The notes under the pieces: generated by a model
What the model saw: only the letters and a program-made list of their open reading frames with translations
Told to the model about the DNA's origin: nothing
Database searches by the model: none
Shown: positions 18,361 through 27,256 of the stretch, in pieces
Layout of the letters: each line of letters starts with the position of its first letter
Position numbering within the stretch: the first letter of the stretch is position 1
Position numbers and translations under genes: made by a program
Assembly (NCBI RefSeq): GCF_900108175.1
Contig: NZ_FNVO01000003.1
Location: 62,001-126,000 of the forward strand
Reading direction: 5' to 3'
DNA: 64,000 bases
Origin: Thermomonospora echinospora
GTDB lineage: Bacteria > Actinomycetota > Actinomycetes > Streptosporangiales > Streptosporangiaceae

Positions 18361-19494
18361 ATGGCTGAAGCCGGGGGCCTGCGCTCCAGCGACCGGGCGG
18401 GCGCCGCGCCGTCCGAGGACACGGTGCTGCGGCCGCACGCCGAACAGCAGTTCGCCGACGAGCTGGCGCTGCTGGCCGAGCACGACGACCGGCCCCGGCC
18501 GTCCGGCTGGCGGCTGTCGCCCTGGGCGGTCACCACCTACCTGCTCGGCGGGACGCTGCCGGACGGCGGCGTGATCACTCCCAAGTACGTGGGGCCGCGC
18601 CGGCTGATGGAGGTGGCGGTGGCGACGCTGGCCACCGACCGGGCGCTGCTGCTGCTCGGTGTGCCCGGCACCGCCAAGACCTGGGTGTCGGAGCATCTGG
18701 CGGCGGCGGTGTGCGGCGACTCGACCCTGCTGGTGCAGGGCACCGCGGGCACCGCCGAGGAGGCCGTCCGCTACGGGTGGAACTACGCCCGGCTGCTCGC
18801 CGAGGGCCCCTCCGAGCAGGCCCTGGTGCCCAGCCCACTGATGCGGGCGATGCGGGAGGGCATGGTGGCCCGCGTCGAGGAGCTCACCCGGATGCCCAGT
18901 GACGTGCAGGACACGCTGATCACCATCCTGTCGGAGAAGACCCTGCCGGTGCCGGAGCTGGGCGCCGAGGTGCAGGCCCGCCGCGGCTTCACGGTGATCG
19001 CCACCGCCAACGACCGGGACCGGGGGGTCAACGAGCTGTCGTCGGCGCTGCGCCGGCGGTTCAACACGGTGGTGCTGCCGCTGCCGGCCAGTACCGACGA
19101 GGAGGTCGACATCGTGGCCCGGCGGGTCGAGCAGCTCGGCCGGTCGCTGGAGCTGCCGCAGGCCCCGGCCGGGCTGGAGGAGATCCGCCGGGTGGTGACG
19201 GTGTTCCGGGAGCTGCGCTCGGGGCTGACCGCCGACGGCCGTACCAAGCTCAAGTCGCCGTCGGGCACGCTGAGCACCGCCGAGGCCATCTCCGTGGTCA
19301 CCAACGGGCTGGCGCTGGCCGCGCACTTCGGCGACGGGGTGCTGCGCGCCGCCGACGTGGCGGGCGGCATCGTCGGGGCGGTCGTCCAGGACCCGGCGTC
19401 GGACCGGGTGGTCTGGCAGGAGTACCTGGAGACCGTGGTCCGCGAGCGCGGTGAGTGGCGCGACTTCTACCGGGCCTGCCGCGAGGTCTCCTAG
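18361..19494 (+). CDS. MoxR-like AAA+ ATPase of the DUF5682/VWA cluster
   Basis: 377 aa. ATG 18361 has a GAAAGGA site ten bases upstream; ATG 18340 would add seven residues. Motifs: Walker A GVPGTAKTW, acidic Walker B region (RVEELTRMP), sensor 1 IATAN and an Arg-rich ALRRRFN sensor 2/arginine-finger segment, followed by a helical lid. It belongs to the MoxR/RavA branch and is distinct from the MoxR at 12642-13628. Its stop TAG overlaps the GTG of the DUF5682 gene by one base (TAGTG), implying coupled translation. It is probably the motor of the cluster and acts with the VWA protein. The preceding 146 bp contain short GACATGACC-like repeats of unclear meaning. Confidence 0.85.
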   Translation: MAEAGGLRSSDRAGAAPSEDTVLRPHAEQQFADELALLAEHDDRPRPSGWRLSPWAVTTYLLGGTLPDGGVITPKYVGPRRLMEVAVATLATDRALLLLGVPGTAKTWVSEHLAAAVCGDSTLLVQGTAGTAEEAVRYGWNYARLLAEGPSEQALVPSPLMRAMREGMVARVEELTRMPSDVQDTLITILSEKTLPVPELGAEVQARRGFTVIATANDRDRGVNELSSALRRRFNTVVLPLPASTDEEVDIVARRVEQLGRSLELPQAPAGLEEIRRVVTVFRELRSGLTADGRTKLKSPSGTLSTAEAISVVTNGLALAAHFGDGVLRAADVAGGIVGAVVQDPASDRVVWQEYLETVVRERGEWRDFYRACREVS

Positions 19495-21890
19495 TGCCGC
19501 GGACGGAGATCTACGGAGTCCGGCACCACGGGCCCGGCTCGGCGCGCTCGCTGCGTCGGGCCCTGGAGGAGTTCAAGCCCGACGTCGTGCTGATCGAGGG
19601 ACCGCCCGAGGCCGACGTGATCGTGGAGCTGGCCGCCGATCCGGGCATGGTCCCCCCGGTGGCACTGCTGGCCTACCCGGCGGACACCGCCGCCAGGACC
19701 GCGCCCGGCGGCGAGCCGGACGCACCCGGCCGGCGCGCCGCGTTCTGGCCGTTCGCCGAGTTCAGCCCCGAGTGGCAGGCGATCCGCCACGCCGTGGAGA
19801 CGGGCGTGCCCGTCCGCTTCTGCGACCTGCCCGCCGCCCACCAGCTCGCCGACCCCGCGGAGCCCGCGGCCGCAGCCGCGCCCGAACCGACCGAGCCGGA
19901 CGGCGATGAGACCGAGCGGATTCGGCTGGATCCGCTCGGGTGGCTGGCCCAAGTGGCGGGTTACGACGACGCCGAACGCTGGTGGGAGGACGTCGTCGAG
20001 CACCGAGGGGAGGGCCCCTCGCCGTTCCCGGCGATCGCCGAGGCGATGACCACGCTGCGCGAGGACCTGGAGGCGCGGCCGCTCCAGGGCGGTCACGCCG
20101 TCCCGGAGGCGTACGCCAGGCGCGAGCGGCAGCGCGAGGCGTACATGCGGCGGACGCTGCGGCGCACCCTCAAGGAGGGGTACGAGCGGGTCGCGGTGGT
20201 CTGCGGAGCCTGGCACGTCCCCGCGCTGCGGGCGGCCGTCCCGGTGGGCCAGGACGACCGGACGCTGCGCGGCCTGCCCAAGGAGAAGGTGGCGCTGACC
20301 TGGGTGCCGTGGACGCATGGCCGGCTGGCGCACTGGTCGGGCTATGGGGCGGGGGTGCGTTCCCCCGGCTGGTACCACCATCTGTTCACCTCGCCGGACC
20401 GGCCGATCGAGCGGTGGCTGACCGCGGCGGCCCGGCTGCTGCGGGAGGAGGACCTGCATGTGTCCTCGGCGCATGTCATCGAGGCCGTCCGGCTGGCCGA
20501 GGCCCTGGCCGCGCTGCGCGACCGGCCGCTGGCCGGGCTGGAGGAGGTCACCGAGGCCACCCGTGCCGTGCTGTGCGAGGGCGCCGAGGCGCCGCTGGCA
20601 CTGATCCGGCACCGGATGGCGGTGGGCGAGCGACTGGGGACCGTTCCCGACAGCACGCCCATGGTGCCGCTGCAGCGCGACCTGCAGGCCGAGCAGCGCC
20701 GGGTGCGGCTCAAGCCGTCGGCGCTGGCCAAGGAGCACGATCTCGACCTGCGCAAGCCCCTGGACCTGGAACGCAGCCGCCTGCTGCACCGGCTGCGGCT
20801 GCTGGACGTGGCCTGGGGCGAGCCCGGGCCGGGCGGCGGCCGGTCCAAGGGCACGTTCCGGGAGACCTGGACGCTGACGTGGCGGCCGGAGTTCGACGTC
20901 GAGTTGATCGAGGCCGGGGTGTGGGGCACCACGGTGCTCGGCGCGGCCGACGCGCGGGCGCGGGCGCTGGCAGCCGAGACCGCCACGCTGGCGGACCTCA
21001 CCTCGCTCGCCGAGCGCTGCCTGCTGGCCGATCTCGGCGACGCGCTGCCGGCGGTGATGCGCTCGCTGGCCGACCTGGCCGCCACCGACGTGGACGTACT
21101 CCATCTGATGGCGGCGCTGCCGGCGCTGGTGCGAGCACTGCGGTACGGGGACGTGCGGGGCACCCCGACCGGCCCACTGCGGACGGTGGTGGACGGGCTG
21201 GTCGTGCGGATCTGCGTGGGCCTGCCACCGGCCGCGTCCGGCCTCGACGACGACGCCGCCCGCGACCTGCTGCGGCACATCGACGCCGTGCACGAGTCCC
21301 TGACCCTGCTGGCCTCCGCCCCGGCACCGGCAGCCGCCCCACTCGGCCGGGACGCACCGGCTGAGAGCCGCCCGGTGGCGCGTCCCGGCCAGGAGGAGGC
21401 CGCCTCCGACCATGTGAACCGCTGGCAGAACACCCTCGCCGGGCTGCTGGACCGGCCCGGACTGCACGGACTGGTGGAAGGACGACTGACCCGCCTGCTG
21501 CACGACACCGGGCGGCTGGACGATGTCGCCGACCGGATGGCACGGGCAGTGTCGATCGGCCACGTCGGGCACGAACCCGCCCGCGCCGCCGCGTGGATCG
21601 AGGGCTTCCTGTCCGGCGGCGGGCTCGTCCTCGTCCACGACGAGGCACTGCTGCGCCTGGTGGACGGCTGGATCACCGGGCTGTCCGCCGACTCGTTCAC
21701 CGACGTGCTGCCGTTGCTGCGCCGCACGTTCGGCCAGTACGCGGCACCGGAACGACGCGCCATCGGCGAGCAGGCCCGCAGGCTGGGCACCACCGCCCCC
21801 TCCCGCCCGGCCGACGACGAGGACCTCGACCTCGCGCGGGCCCTCCCGGCCACCCGGACGGTCGCGCAGATCCTCGGGCGGCCCGTATGA
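19494..21890 (+). CDS. DUF5682 family protein (TraB/TIKI-like fold suspected)
   Basis: 798 aa from GTG 19494, overlapping the AAA stop. The N-terminus carries YGVRHHGPGS (residues 7-16), then VVLIEGPPEAD around residue 30-40, and later CGAWHVPAL with His241. The spacing of a GxxH-type motif, an E-G-P motif and a late G-x-x-H-x-P motif is like the TraB/TIKI/EreA/ChaN superfamily of putative metalloenzymes; that relation is my inference. The long C-terminal part (about 280-798) is helical and may contact the AAA or VWA partners. The stop TGA overlaps the ATG of the next small ORF (ATGA, 21887-21890). Confidence 0.75.
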   Translation: MPRTEIYGVRHHGPGSARSLRRALEEFKPDVVLIEGPPEADVIVELAADPGMVPPVALLAYPADTAARTAPGGEPDAPGRRAAFWPFAEFSPEWQAIRHAVETGVPVRFCDLPAAHQLADPAEPAAAAAPEPTEPDGDETERIRLDPLGWLAQVAGYDDAERWWEDVVEHRGEGPSPFPAIAEAMTTLREDLEARPLQGGHAVPEAYARRERQREAYMRRTLRRTLKEGYERVAVVCGAWHVPALRAAVPVGQDDRTLRGLPKEKVALTWVPWTHGRLAHWSGYGAGVRSPGWYHHLFTSPDRPIERWLTAAARLLREEDLHVSSAHVIEAVRLAEALAALRDRPLAGLEEVTEATRAVLCEGAEAPLALIRHRMAVGERLGTVPDSTPMVPLQRDLQAEQRRVRLKPSALAKEHDLDLRKPLDLERSRLLHRLRLLDVAWGEPGPGGGRSKGTFRETWTLTWRPEFDVELIEAGVWGTTVLGAADARARALAAETATLADLTSLAERCLLADLGDALPAVMRSLADLAATDVDVLHLMAALPALVRALRYGDVRGTPTGPLRTVVDGLVVRICVGLPPAASGLDDDAARDLLRHIDAVHESLTLLASAPAPAAAPLGRDAPAESRPVARPGQEEAASDHVNRWQNTLAGLLDRPGLHGLVEGRLTRLLHDTGRLDDVADRMARAVSIGHVGHEPARAAAWIEGFLSGGGLVLVHDEALLRLVDGWITGLSADSFTDVLPLLRRTFGQYAAPERRAIGEQARRLGTTAPSRPADDEDLDLARALPATRTVAQILGRPV

Positions 21891-22060
21891 ACACCGCCCG
21901 GCGGCTCCCACAGCGGTGGACAGTGCTCGGGGACGGTGACGGGACCGGTGGTTGGTCAGACGCGGATGGCCTCGTGGGTTTCCGGGCGGTCCACCGCATG
22001 ACGTATTGCCCGGACGACATCTCAAGATTCAGGACGGCGCGGGAGGCGAGGATCGCGTGA
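21887..22060 (+). CDS. 57-codon ORF bridging DUF5682 and VWA genes; N-terminus repeats the VWA start
   Basis: The start overlaps the DUF5682 stop (ATGA) and the stop overlaps the VWA start (GTGA, 22057-22060), exactly as in a translationally coupled gene. Its first residues (QRWTVLGDGDGTGG) repeat the VWA start (RRWRMVLGDGDGTGVR), and the DNA is near-identical over about 26 bp (from 21922 and 22093, 171 bp apart). The C-terminal half resembles nothing I know. It is either a relict 5' duplication of the VWA gene kept open by coupling, or a real small protein. Confidence 0.4.
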   Translation: MNTARRLPQRWTVLGDGDGTGGWSDADGLVGFRAVHRMTYCPDDISRFRTAREARIA

Positions 22061-23217
22061 ACGACGACGAGCGGCTCAGGCGCTGGCGGATGGTGCTCGG
22101 GGACGGCGACGGCACCGGGGTGCGGCTGGAGGGGAACGACGTCCGGATGGACGCGGCCCTGGAGGCGCTCTACGGCCAAGGGTCCGGGGACGACCGGGGA
22201 TCCAGGGGCGGCCGGGGGCGGCGGGGCGGGCTGGGCGAGTCCGCGCCGAACGTGGCGCGGTGGCTCGGGGACATCCGCTCCTACTTCCCCTCCACGGTCG
22301 TCCAGGTGATGCAGAAGGACGCGATCGAACGGCTCGACCTGACCCGGCTGCTGCTGGAGCCGGAGATGCTGAAGGCCGTGGAACCCGACGTGCACCTGGT
22401 CGGCACGCTGCTGTCGCTGAACCAGGTCATGCCCGAGCGAGTCAAGGACTCGGCGCGGGCCGTGGTCCGCAAGGTCGTCCGCGAACTGGAGAGCCGGCTG
22501 ACCCAGCGCACCAAGTCGGCGGTGGCCGGCGCGCTGGACCGGTCGGCGCGCGTCCAGCGGCCCCGGCGCCCGTCCGACGTGGACTGGCACCGGACGATCC
22601 GCGCCAACCTACGGCACTATCTGCCCGACCGGCGCACCGTCGTCCCGGAACGGCTGGTCGGGTACGGGCGCAGACAGCAGGCCGTCCGGCGGGACGTGGT
22701 GCTGTGCATCGACCAGAGCGGCTCGATGGCCGCCTCGGTGGTGTACGCGAGCGTATTCGGGGCGGTGCTGGCGTCGATGCGGGCGCTGCGGACCTCGCTG
22801 GTGGTCTTCGACACCGCCGTGGTGGACCTCACCGACCGGTCGCACGATCCGGTGGAGGTACTGTTCGGCACCCGGCTCGGCGGCGGCACCGACATCAACC
22901 GGGCCGTCGCCTACTGCCAGGGCCTCATCACCCGCCCCGCCGACTCGATCCTCATCCTGATCAGCGACCTGTACGAGGGCGGGCTCCGCGACGAGATGCT
23001 GCGGCGGGTGGCGGCGCTGACCACGGCGGGCGTGCAGGTGGTCGTGCTGCTGGCGCTGTCGGACGAGGGCGCCCCGGCCTACGACCACGACAACGCCGCC
23101 GCCCTCGCCGCGCTGGGCGTCCCGGCGTTCGCGTGCACCCCGGACGCCTTCCCCGACCTGATGGCCGCCGCGATCGAACGCCGCGACCTCGGGGACTGGG
23201 CCGGACGGCGGACCTGA
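22057..23217 (+). CDS. VWA domain protein, partner of the AAA/DUF5682 system
   Basis: 386 aa from GTG 22057 with a GAGGCGAGG site. The C-terminal VWA domain (about 210-365) has the metal-ion-dependent adhesion site: DQSGSM (DxSxS), a downstream Thr and Asp in GGGTDI, and ISDLYEGG. The N-terminal 200 residues are helical and basic, with a Gly/Arg-rich insert near residues 45-60. VWA proteins of this type bind MoxR-like AAA ATPases and pass on substrates. It ends the SWIM-DUF5691-AAA-DUF5682-VWA operon and converges on the kinase gene at 23240. Confidence 0.87.
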   Translation: MNDDERLRRWRMVLGDGDGTGVRLEGNDVRMDAALEALYGQGSGDDRGSRGGRGRRGGLGESAPNVARWLGDIRSYFPSTVVQVMQKDAIERLDLTRLLLEPEMLKAVEPDVHLVGTLLSLNQVMPERVKDSARAVVRKVVRELESRLTQRTKSAVAGALDRSARVQRPRRPSDVDWHRTIRANLRHYLPDRRTVVPERLVGYGRRQQAVRRDVVLCIDQSGSMAASVVYASVFGAVLASMRALRTSLVVFDTAVVDLTDRSHDPVEVLFGTRLGGGTDINRAVAYCQGLITRPADSILILISDLYEGGLRDEMLRRVAALTTAGVQVVVLLALSDEGAPAYDHDNAAALAALGVPAFACTPDAFPDLMAAAIERRDLGDWAGRRT

Positions 23218-23239
23218 GCCCGCCGTCCGCCGTGCGCCG

Positions 23240-24898
23240 TCAGCGCAGGGGGGCGCGGCGCAGCGCGTGCGCCAGGAGGGCGACCATCGCCAGCGTGACG
23301 GCGACGTGGAACAGGTACGCCTGCGTCTGGGAGTCGCGGCCGAGTTCGGCCTGGAGTTCGACCGCGCCCCAGACCGCCCACAGCGCCTCCCGGGCCACCC
23401 GCAGGCCGATCACCGTCCGTACGGCGGCCCGGCCGCCGCGCCAGGCCACCGCGGCGGCCACGATCGTGACCATCGACAGCAGCGTGAAGATCCCGGCGGC
23501 GGCGACGAACACCGGCCGTCCCCCGCTCAGCGACGGGGCCGCGACCAGGATCCCCAGCGCGGCGATGTCCAGCACCGACAGCAGCACCGCCAGGACCAGC
23601 CCCGCCACCAGCGACGGCGTCCGCCGCAGCACCCGCCGTCCCCCGGCCGTCCGGCCGGCGGCCTGCCCGGGATACCGGTCCGCCGCCGCGTCCCGGCGCC
23701 CCTGACCGGAGCCGCCGGACGCCCCCGGGCCGAACGCCCCGTACGGACCGTGATCGGCCGACCGGTCGAACCCGGCCGTCGCGTCGAGCCCACTCCGCCC
23801 ATCGGGCTGGTACGGCCCGGCGGGACCGGCCCTCCCGCCCGATGAGAGCACACCGGCACCCTCGGCCCGCCCGGCCGATGAGGACACACCAGCATCCCCG
23901 GCCCGCCCGGCCGATGAGGGCATACCGGCGCCCCCGGCCCTCCCGGCCGCATCGAAATGCGCCGGCCCTCGCACGGAAGAACCCGGGCCACGCCTCGCCC
24001 CGGCCCAGGTCTCCGTCCCCTGGTCCTGGGCCGGCGGAGCGGCCGGCGGAGCGGCCGGCGGGGTCGCCGGGCCGGCCGGGAGCGGCGCGGGCTCGCCGTC
24101 GCCGAGGAGGCGGAGCAGGGCCTGTTCGGCGGTCGGGCGGTTCTGCGGGTCCTTGGCCAGGCAGTCGGAGACGACCGGGGCGATCTGCGGGGGCAGCCCG
24201 GACAGGTCCGGGTCCTCGTGCAGAATCCGGTACATCACGGTGGGCAGCGGGCCGCCGCCGAAGGGGTCGCGGCCAGTGGCGGCGAAGACCATGGTGACGC
24301 CCCAGGCGAACAGGTCGGCCGCCGGGCCGATCACGCCGCCGGCGAACTGCTCGGGCGCCATGTAGGCGGGGCTGCCGAGGACCTGGCTGGTCTGGGTGGC
24401 GCCGGTGTCCAGCGCCCGAGCGATCCCGAAGTCGATCACGCGGGGGCCGTCCGGCCCGATCAGCACGTTGTGCGGCTTGAAGTCGCGGTGCACCACGCCC
24501 GCCCGGTGGATGGCGGCCAGCGCGGTGACCGACCCGATGGCCAGCCGGTCCAGGTCGGCCCCGGTGCGCGGCCCGTGCCGGGCGACCAGGTCCCGCAGCG
24601 ACGGTCCGGGCACGTACTCGCTGACGATGTAGGGGTGGTCGCCGGCCATGTCGGCCTCCAGCATCTGCGCGGTGCAAAAGCCCGCGACCCGCCGCAGGAC
24701 CGACAGTTCCCGGACGAAACGGGCGCGTGCCCGGACATCGGCCAGCAGCCGTGCGTGCAGCAGTTTGATCGCCACCTGGGGACCGGCCGGACGGCGGCCG
24801 AGATAGACGGTCCCCTGCCCGCCGGCGCCCAGCCGCCCGATCAGTTCGTAACCGCCCAACCGCCGCGGATCGCCCGGCTCGAGGGGGAGGTGGATCAC
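23240..24898 (-). CDS. Ser/Thr protein kinase with C-terminal multi-pass membrane domain
   Basis: 552 aa from GTG 24898, chosen because a GGAAGGAG site lies just upstream; the frame continues 26 codons further without one. The kinase domain (about 15-270) is complete: GAGGQGTVYLG, VAIK, HRDFKPHN, DFG and an APEQF activation-loop end. A Pro/Ala linker and a stretch with 12-residue repeats follow. The last 125 residues contain about four transmembrane helices instead of the usual single helix plus sensor, so it may sense membrane state or be bound to a membrane partner (inference). It is divergent from a lipoprotein gene at 25015 and likely shares its control region. Confidence 0.85.
   Translation of the reverse strand: MIHLPLEPGDPRRLGGYELIGRLGAGGQGTVYLGRRPAGPQVAIKLLHARLLADVRARARFVRELSVLRRVAGFCTAQMLEADMAGDHPYIVSEYVPGPSLRDLVARHGPRTGADLDRLAIGSVTALAAIHRAGVVHRDFKPHNVLIGPDGPRVIDFGIARALDTGATQTSQVLGSPAYMAPEQFAGGVIGPAADLFAWGVTMVFAATGRDPFGGGPLPTVMYRILHEDPDLSGLPPQIAPVVSDCLAKDPQNRPTAEQALLRLLGDGEPAPLPAGPATPPAAPPAAPPAQDQGTETWAGARRGPGSSVRGPAHFDAAGRAGGAGMPSSAGRAGDAGVSSSAGRAEGAGVLSSGGRAGPAGPYQPDGRSGLDATAGFDRSADHGPYGAFGPGASGGSGQGRRDAAADRYPGQAAGRTAGGRRVLRRTPSLVAGLVLAVLLSVLDIAALGILVAAPSLSGGRPVFVAAAGIFTLLSMVTIVAAAVAWRGGRAAVRTVIGLRVAREALWAVWGAVELQAELGRDSQTQAYLFHVAVTLAMVALLAHALRRAPLR
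23829..23951. repeat. 36-bp tandem repeats (3 copies plus part of a fourth) in the kinase linker
   Basis: Units start at 23829, 23865 and 23901, with a 15-bp partial at 23937. Each encodes 12 residues (consensus GRAGDAGVSSSA on the minus strand) in the linker between kinase and membrane domains. The in-frame period suggests copy number can vary without disrupting the gene. Confidence 0.75.
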
Positions 24899-25014
24899 CA
24901 GCGCTCCTTCCAGCCGGGAAACCGATGGCAAATCGACACCCGTTTCCCAGCACAAATCGCTGTGCCCAGGCATCAAAGACTATAGGAAGTGCGCGACCAG
25001 GGCTGGAGGAGCCG

Positions 25015-26061
25015 ATGTCAGAGACCAATTCCGGATCATCCGGAATCGCCGGGCATATCGTCCGGCGCGCCCGGCCGCCGCGGCGCGGCACGGCGATCGT
25101 GGCCGCCGTGGCGGCCGCGGCCGGAGGCCTGGCCGGCTGTGGCGGCGCCGCGGCGGCCACGATCACCCGACTGGCCGTCGGCGCGCCCGGCCCGGACGCG
25201 TACACGCTGGTCGCCAACACCGACAGCGCGGGGACCACCCCCCGGCGGCGGGCCGGCGGGCAGGCCGAGGGCGACACCCCGGGGCTGTACGGGGGCACCC
25301 GTAACGTGGCCACCTGCGACCCGGCCAAACTGCTGGCATTCCTGCGCTCGCATCCGGCCAAGGCGAAGGCGTGGGCCGCGGTGCACCGGATCAAGGTCGC
25401 CGATCTTCCCCGTTACGTCGGCCGGCTCACTCCGGTGATCTTGCGCGTGGATACGCTGGTCACCAATCACGGATATCGGGCCGGCCGGGCGACGAGCCTT
25501 CCCGCCGTTCTGCAGGCCGGGGTGGCCGTACTGGTAGACGAATACGGCAAACCGGTGGTCAAATGCAATTGCGGAAATCCGCTCACCGGCCCGGACCGGG
25601 AAATCGATCCCCGCGACGCGAAGTACACCGGATCTTCGTGGCGGGGGTTCAGCGACCGCAAGGTGACGACCATCAGGCCGCGCGCCCGGGGCAAGGGCGC
25701 GCTGTCGTCCATCACGCTGGTCAACCCTGGCGCCACGATGTCGTTCAACCGGCCGCTGGGCACCACGGGCGAGCAGGACGGGCCGCCGGCCGCGCTGCCG
25801 CCGGGCGAGAGCGCGAGCCCCACGGGCGGGCCGACGCAGGAGCCGTCGCCGACCGGCGTCCCGACCGACGCCCCCTACAGCCCGGGGCCGGGGGACGGCG
25901 GGCCCACCCCGGAGCCGGGGATCACGGAGCCGGGCACCGGGCCGGGCGAGCCGGGCACCGGTGACGGCCGGCCGGAGGCGCCCGCGGAGCCGACGCCCAA
26001 CGGGTACGCCTCCAGCCCGCCGCCCGAGGCCGCGGACGGGCCTGGCGGCGTCTCCCCGTGA
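25015..26061 (+). CDS. Secreted lipoprotein, DUF6777-like
   Basis: 348 aa from ATG 25015 with a GGAGGAG site. The N-terminus has twin Arg-rich stretches, a hydrophobic core and a lipobox LAGC (about residues 37-43), so it should be lipidated and exposed. Residues about 60-250 form the folded domain, with a Cys near the start and a CNCG motif. The last 100 residues are Pro/Gly/Glu-rich low complexity. I match it to the DUF6777 family, which is often encoded next to actinomycete Ser/Thr kinases, as it is here. Its function is unknown; sensing or wall association linked to the kinase is an inference. Confidence 0.68.
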   Translation: MSETNSGSSGIAGHIVRRARPPRRGTAIVAAVAAAAGGLAGCGGAAAATITRLAVGAPGPDAYTLVANTDSAGTTPRRRAGGQAEGDTPGLYGGTRNVATCDPAKLLAFLRSHPAKAKAWAAVHRIKVADLPRYVGRLTPVILRVDTLVTNHGYRAGRATSLPAVLQAGVAVLVDEYGKPVVKCNCGNPLTGPDREIDPRDAKYTGSSWRGFSDRKVTTIRPRARGKGALSSITLVNPGATMSFNRPLGTTGEQDGPPAALPPGESASPTGGPTQEPSPTGVPTDAPYSPGPGDGGPTPEPGITEPGTGPGEPGTGDGRPEAPAEPTPNGYASSPPPEAADGPGGVSP

Positions 26062-26227
26062 TCGGCGGCGGACCCGGCCCACGGGCGTCGGGGCCACGCC
26101 ACCCCACGGAGGACCAGCCCCGCCGCCAGTCCGGGACGGCGGCACGTTCATCGCCGAGCGTGCCGCCTTTCCGGTTCCGGGACCCGCGGGGAAGGCGGCG
26201 CGGGAATCCGGCGCCGGAGTGCGCAGC

Positions 26228-27253
26228 ATGCTGATCGGGAGGCGGGGATTGGGCGCAGGGCACGGTCACGGACACGGGCACGGGCACGTCGTCTCGGCGG
26301 CGACTGACCGGCGGCGGCTGGCCGGCGCGCTGGCGCTGATCGTCGCTCTCCTGGCGGTCGAGGTGGCCGTCGGGCTGGCCGCCCGGTCGCTGGCGCTGCT
26401 GTCCGACGCCGCGCATCTGCTCACCGACGTGCTCGCCCTCGTACTGGCGCTGATCGCCATGCGGATCGCGGCACGCCCGCCGCAGGGCGGCTACACCTAC
26501 GGACTGCGCCGGGCGGAGATCCTGTCGGCGCAGCTGAACGGGCTGACGCTGATCCTGCTGGCGGTCTGCCTCGGGCACGAGAGCGTCCACCGGCTGCTCG
26601 ATCCCCCGGTGGTGGACGGCATGCTGGTGTTCTGGACCTCCCTCGGCGGGATCGGCGTCAACCTGGCCGCCGCCTGGCTGCTGAGCCGGGCCGACCGCGG
26701 CAGCCTGAACGTCGAGGGCGCCTTCCAGCACGTCCTCAACGACCTGTACGCGTTCGTCTCCACCGCCGTCGCCGGCCTGGTGGTGTGGACGACCGGCTTC
26801 GCCCGCGCCGACGTGGTCGCCTCGCTGGTGGTGGCCGGGCTGATGGCCATGGCCGGGTACGGGCTGCTGCGCGACGCCGGGCGAGTGCTGATGGAGGCCG
26901 CTCCGGCCGGGATCGACCCCGCCGAGGTCGGCGCACGGATGGTCGGCCGGACCTGCGTGCAGGAGGTCCATGACCTGCACGTGTGGGAGGTGACCTCCGG
27001 TTACCCGGCGCTGTCGGCGCATGTGCTGGTCGAGCCCGGCGGGGACTGCCACGCCGTCCGCCGCGACCTGCGGCGGATGCTCGCGGACTCGTACGGGATC
27101 ACGCACGCCACGCTGGAGGTGGACCACGTGGACGGCACCGGGCCGCCGTGGGACGGGCGGGACCACTGCGCGGGCGCCCACGGTCCCCGCCATGTCCCCA
27201 CGGCCGTCCCCCGGCCCCGCCCCCGTCCGGACGGCACCTCCTGCGGGCACTGA
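26228..27253 (+). CDS. Cation diffusion facilitator (zinc/cobalt-type exporter)
   Basis: 341 aa. ATG 26228 follows a CGGAG site. The N-terminus has a (HG)n metal-binding stretch (GHGHGHGHGH). Six transmembrane helices (about residues 28-220) contain the paired metal-site motifs SDAAHLLTDV in helix 2 and FQHVLNDLY in helix 5 (H-x3-D each). A cytoplasmic C-terminal domain (about 225-310) has the HDLHVWEVTSG motif of CzcD/ZitB proteins. It exports Zn2+ or related divalent metals in exchange for protons. No metal-responsive regulator is adjacent. It converges tightly on the esterase gene (3-bp gap). Confidence 0.9.
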   Translation: MLIGRRGLGAGHGHGHGHGHVVSAATDRRRLAGALALIVALLAVEVAVGLAARSLALLSDAAHLLTDVLALVLALIAMRIAARPPQGGYTYGLRRAEILSAQLNGLTLILLAVCLGHESVHRLLDPPVVDGMLVFWTSLGGIGVNLAAAWLLSRADRGSLNVEGAFQHVLNDLYAFVSTAVAGLVVWTTGFARADVVASLVVAGLMAMAGYGLLRDAGRVLMEAAPAGIDPAEVGARMVGRTCVQEVHDLHVWEVTSGYPALSAHVLVEPGGDCHAVRRDLRRMLADSYGITHATLEVDHVDGTGPPWDGRDHCAGAHGPRHVPTAVPRPRPRPDGTSCGH

Positions 27254-27256
27254 GGC

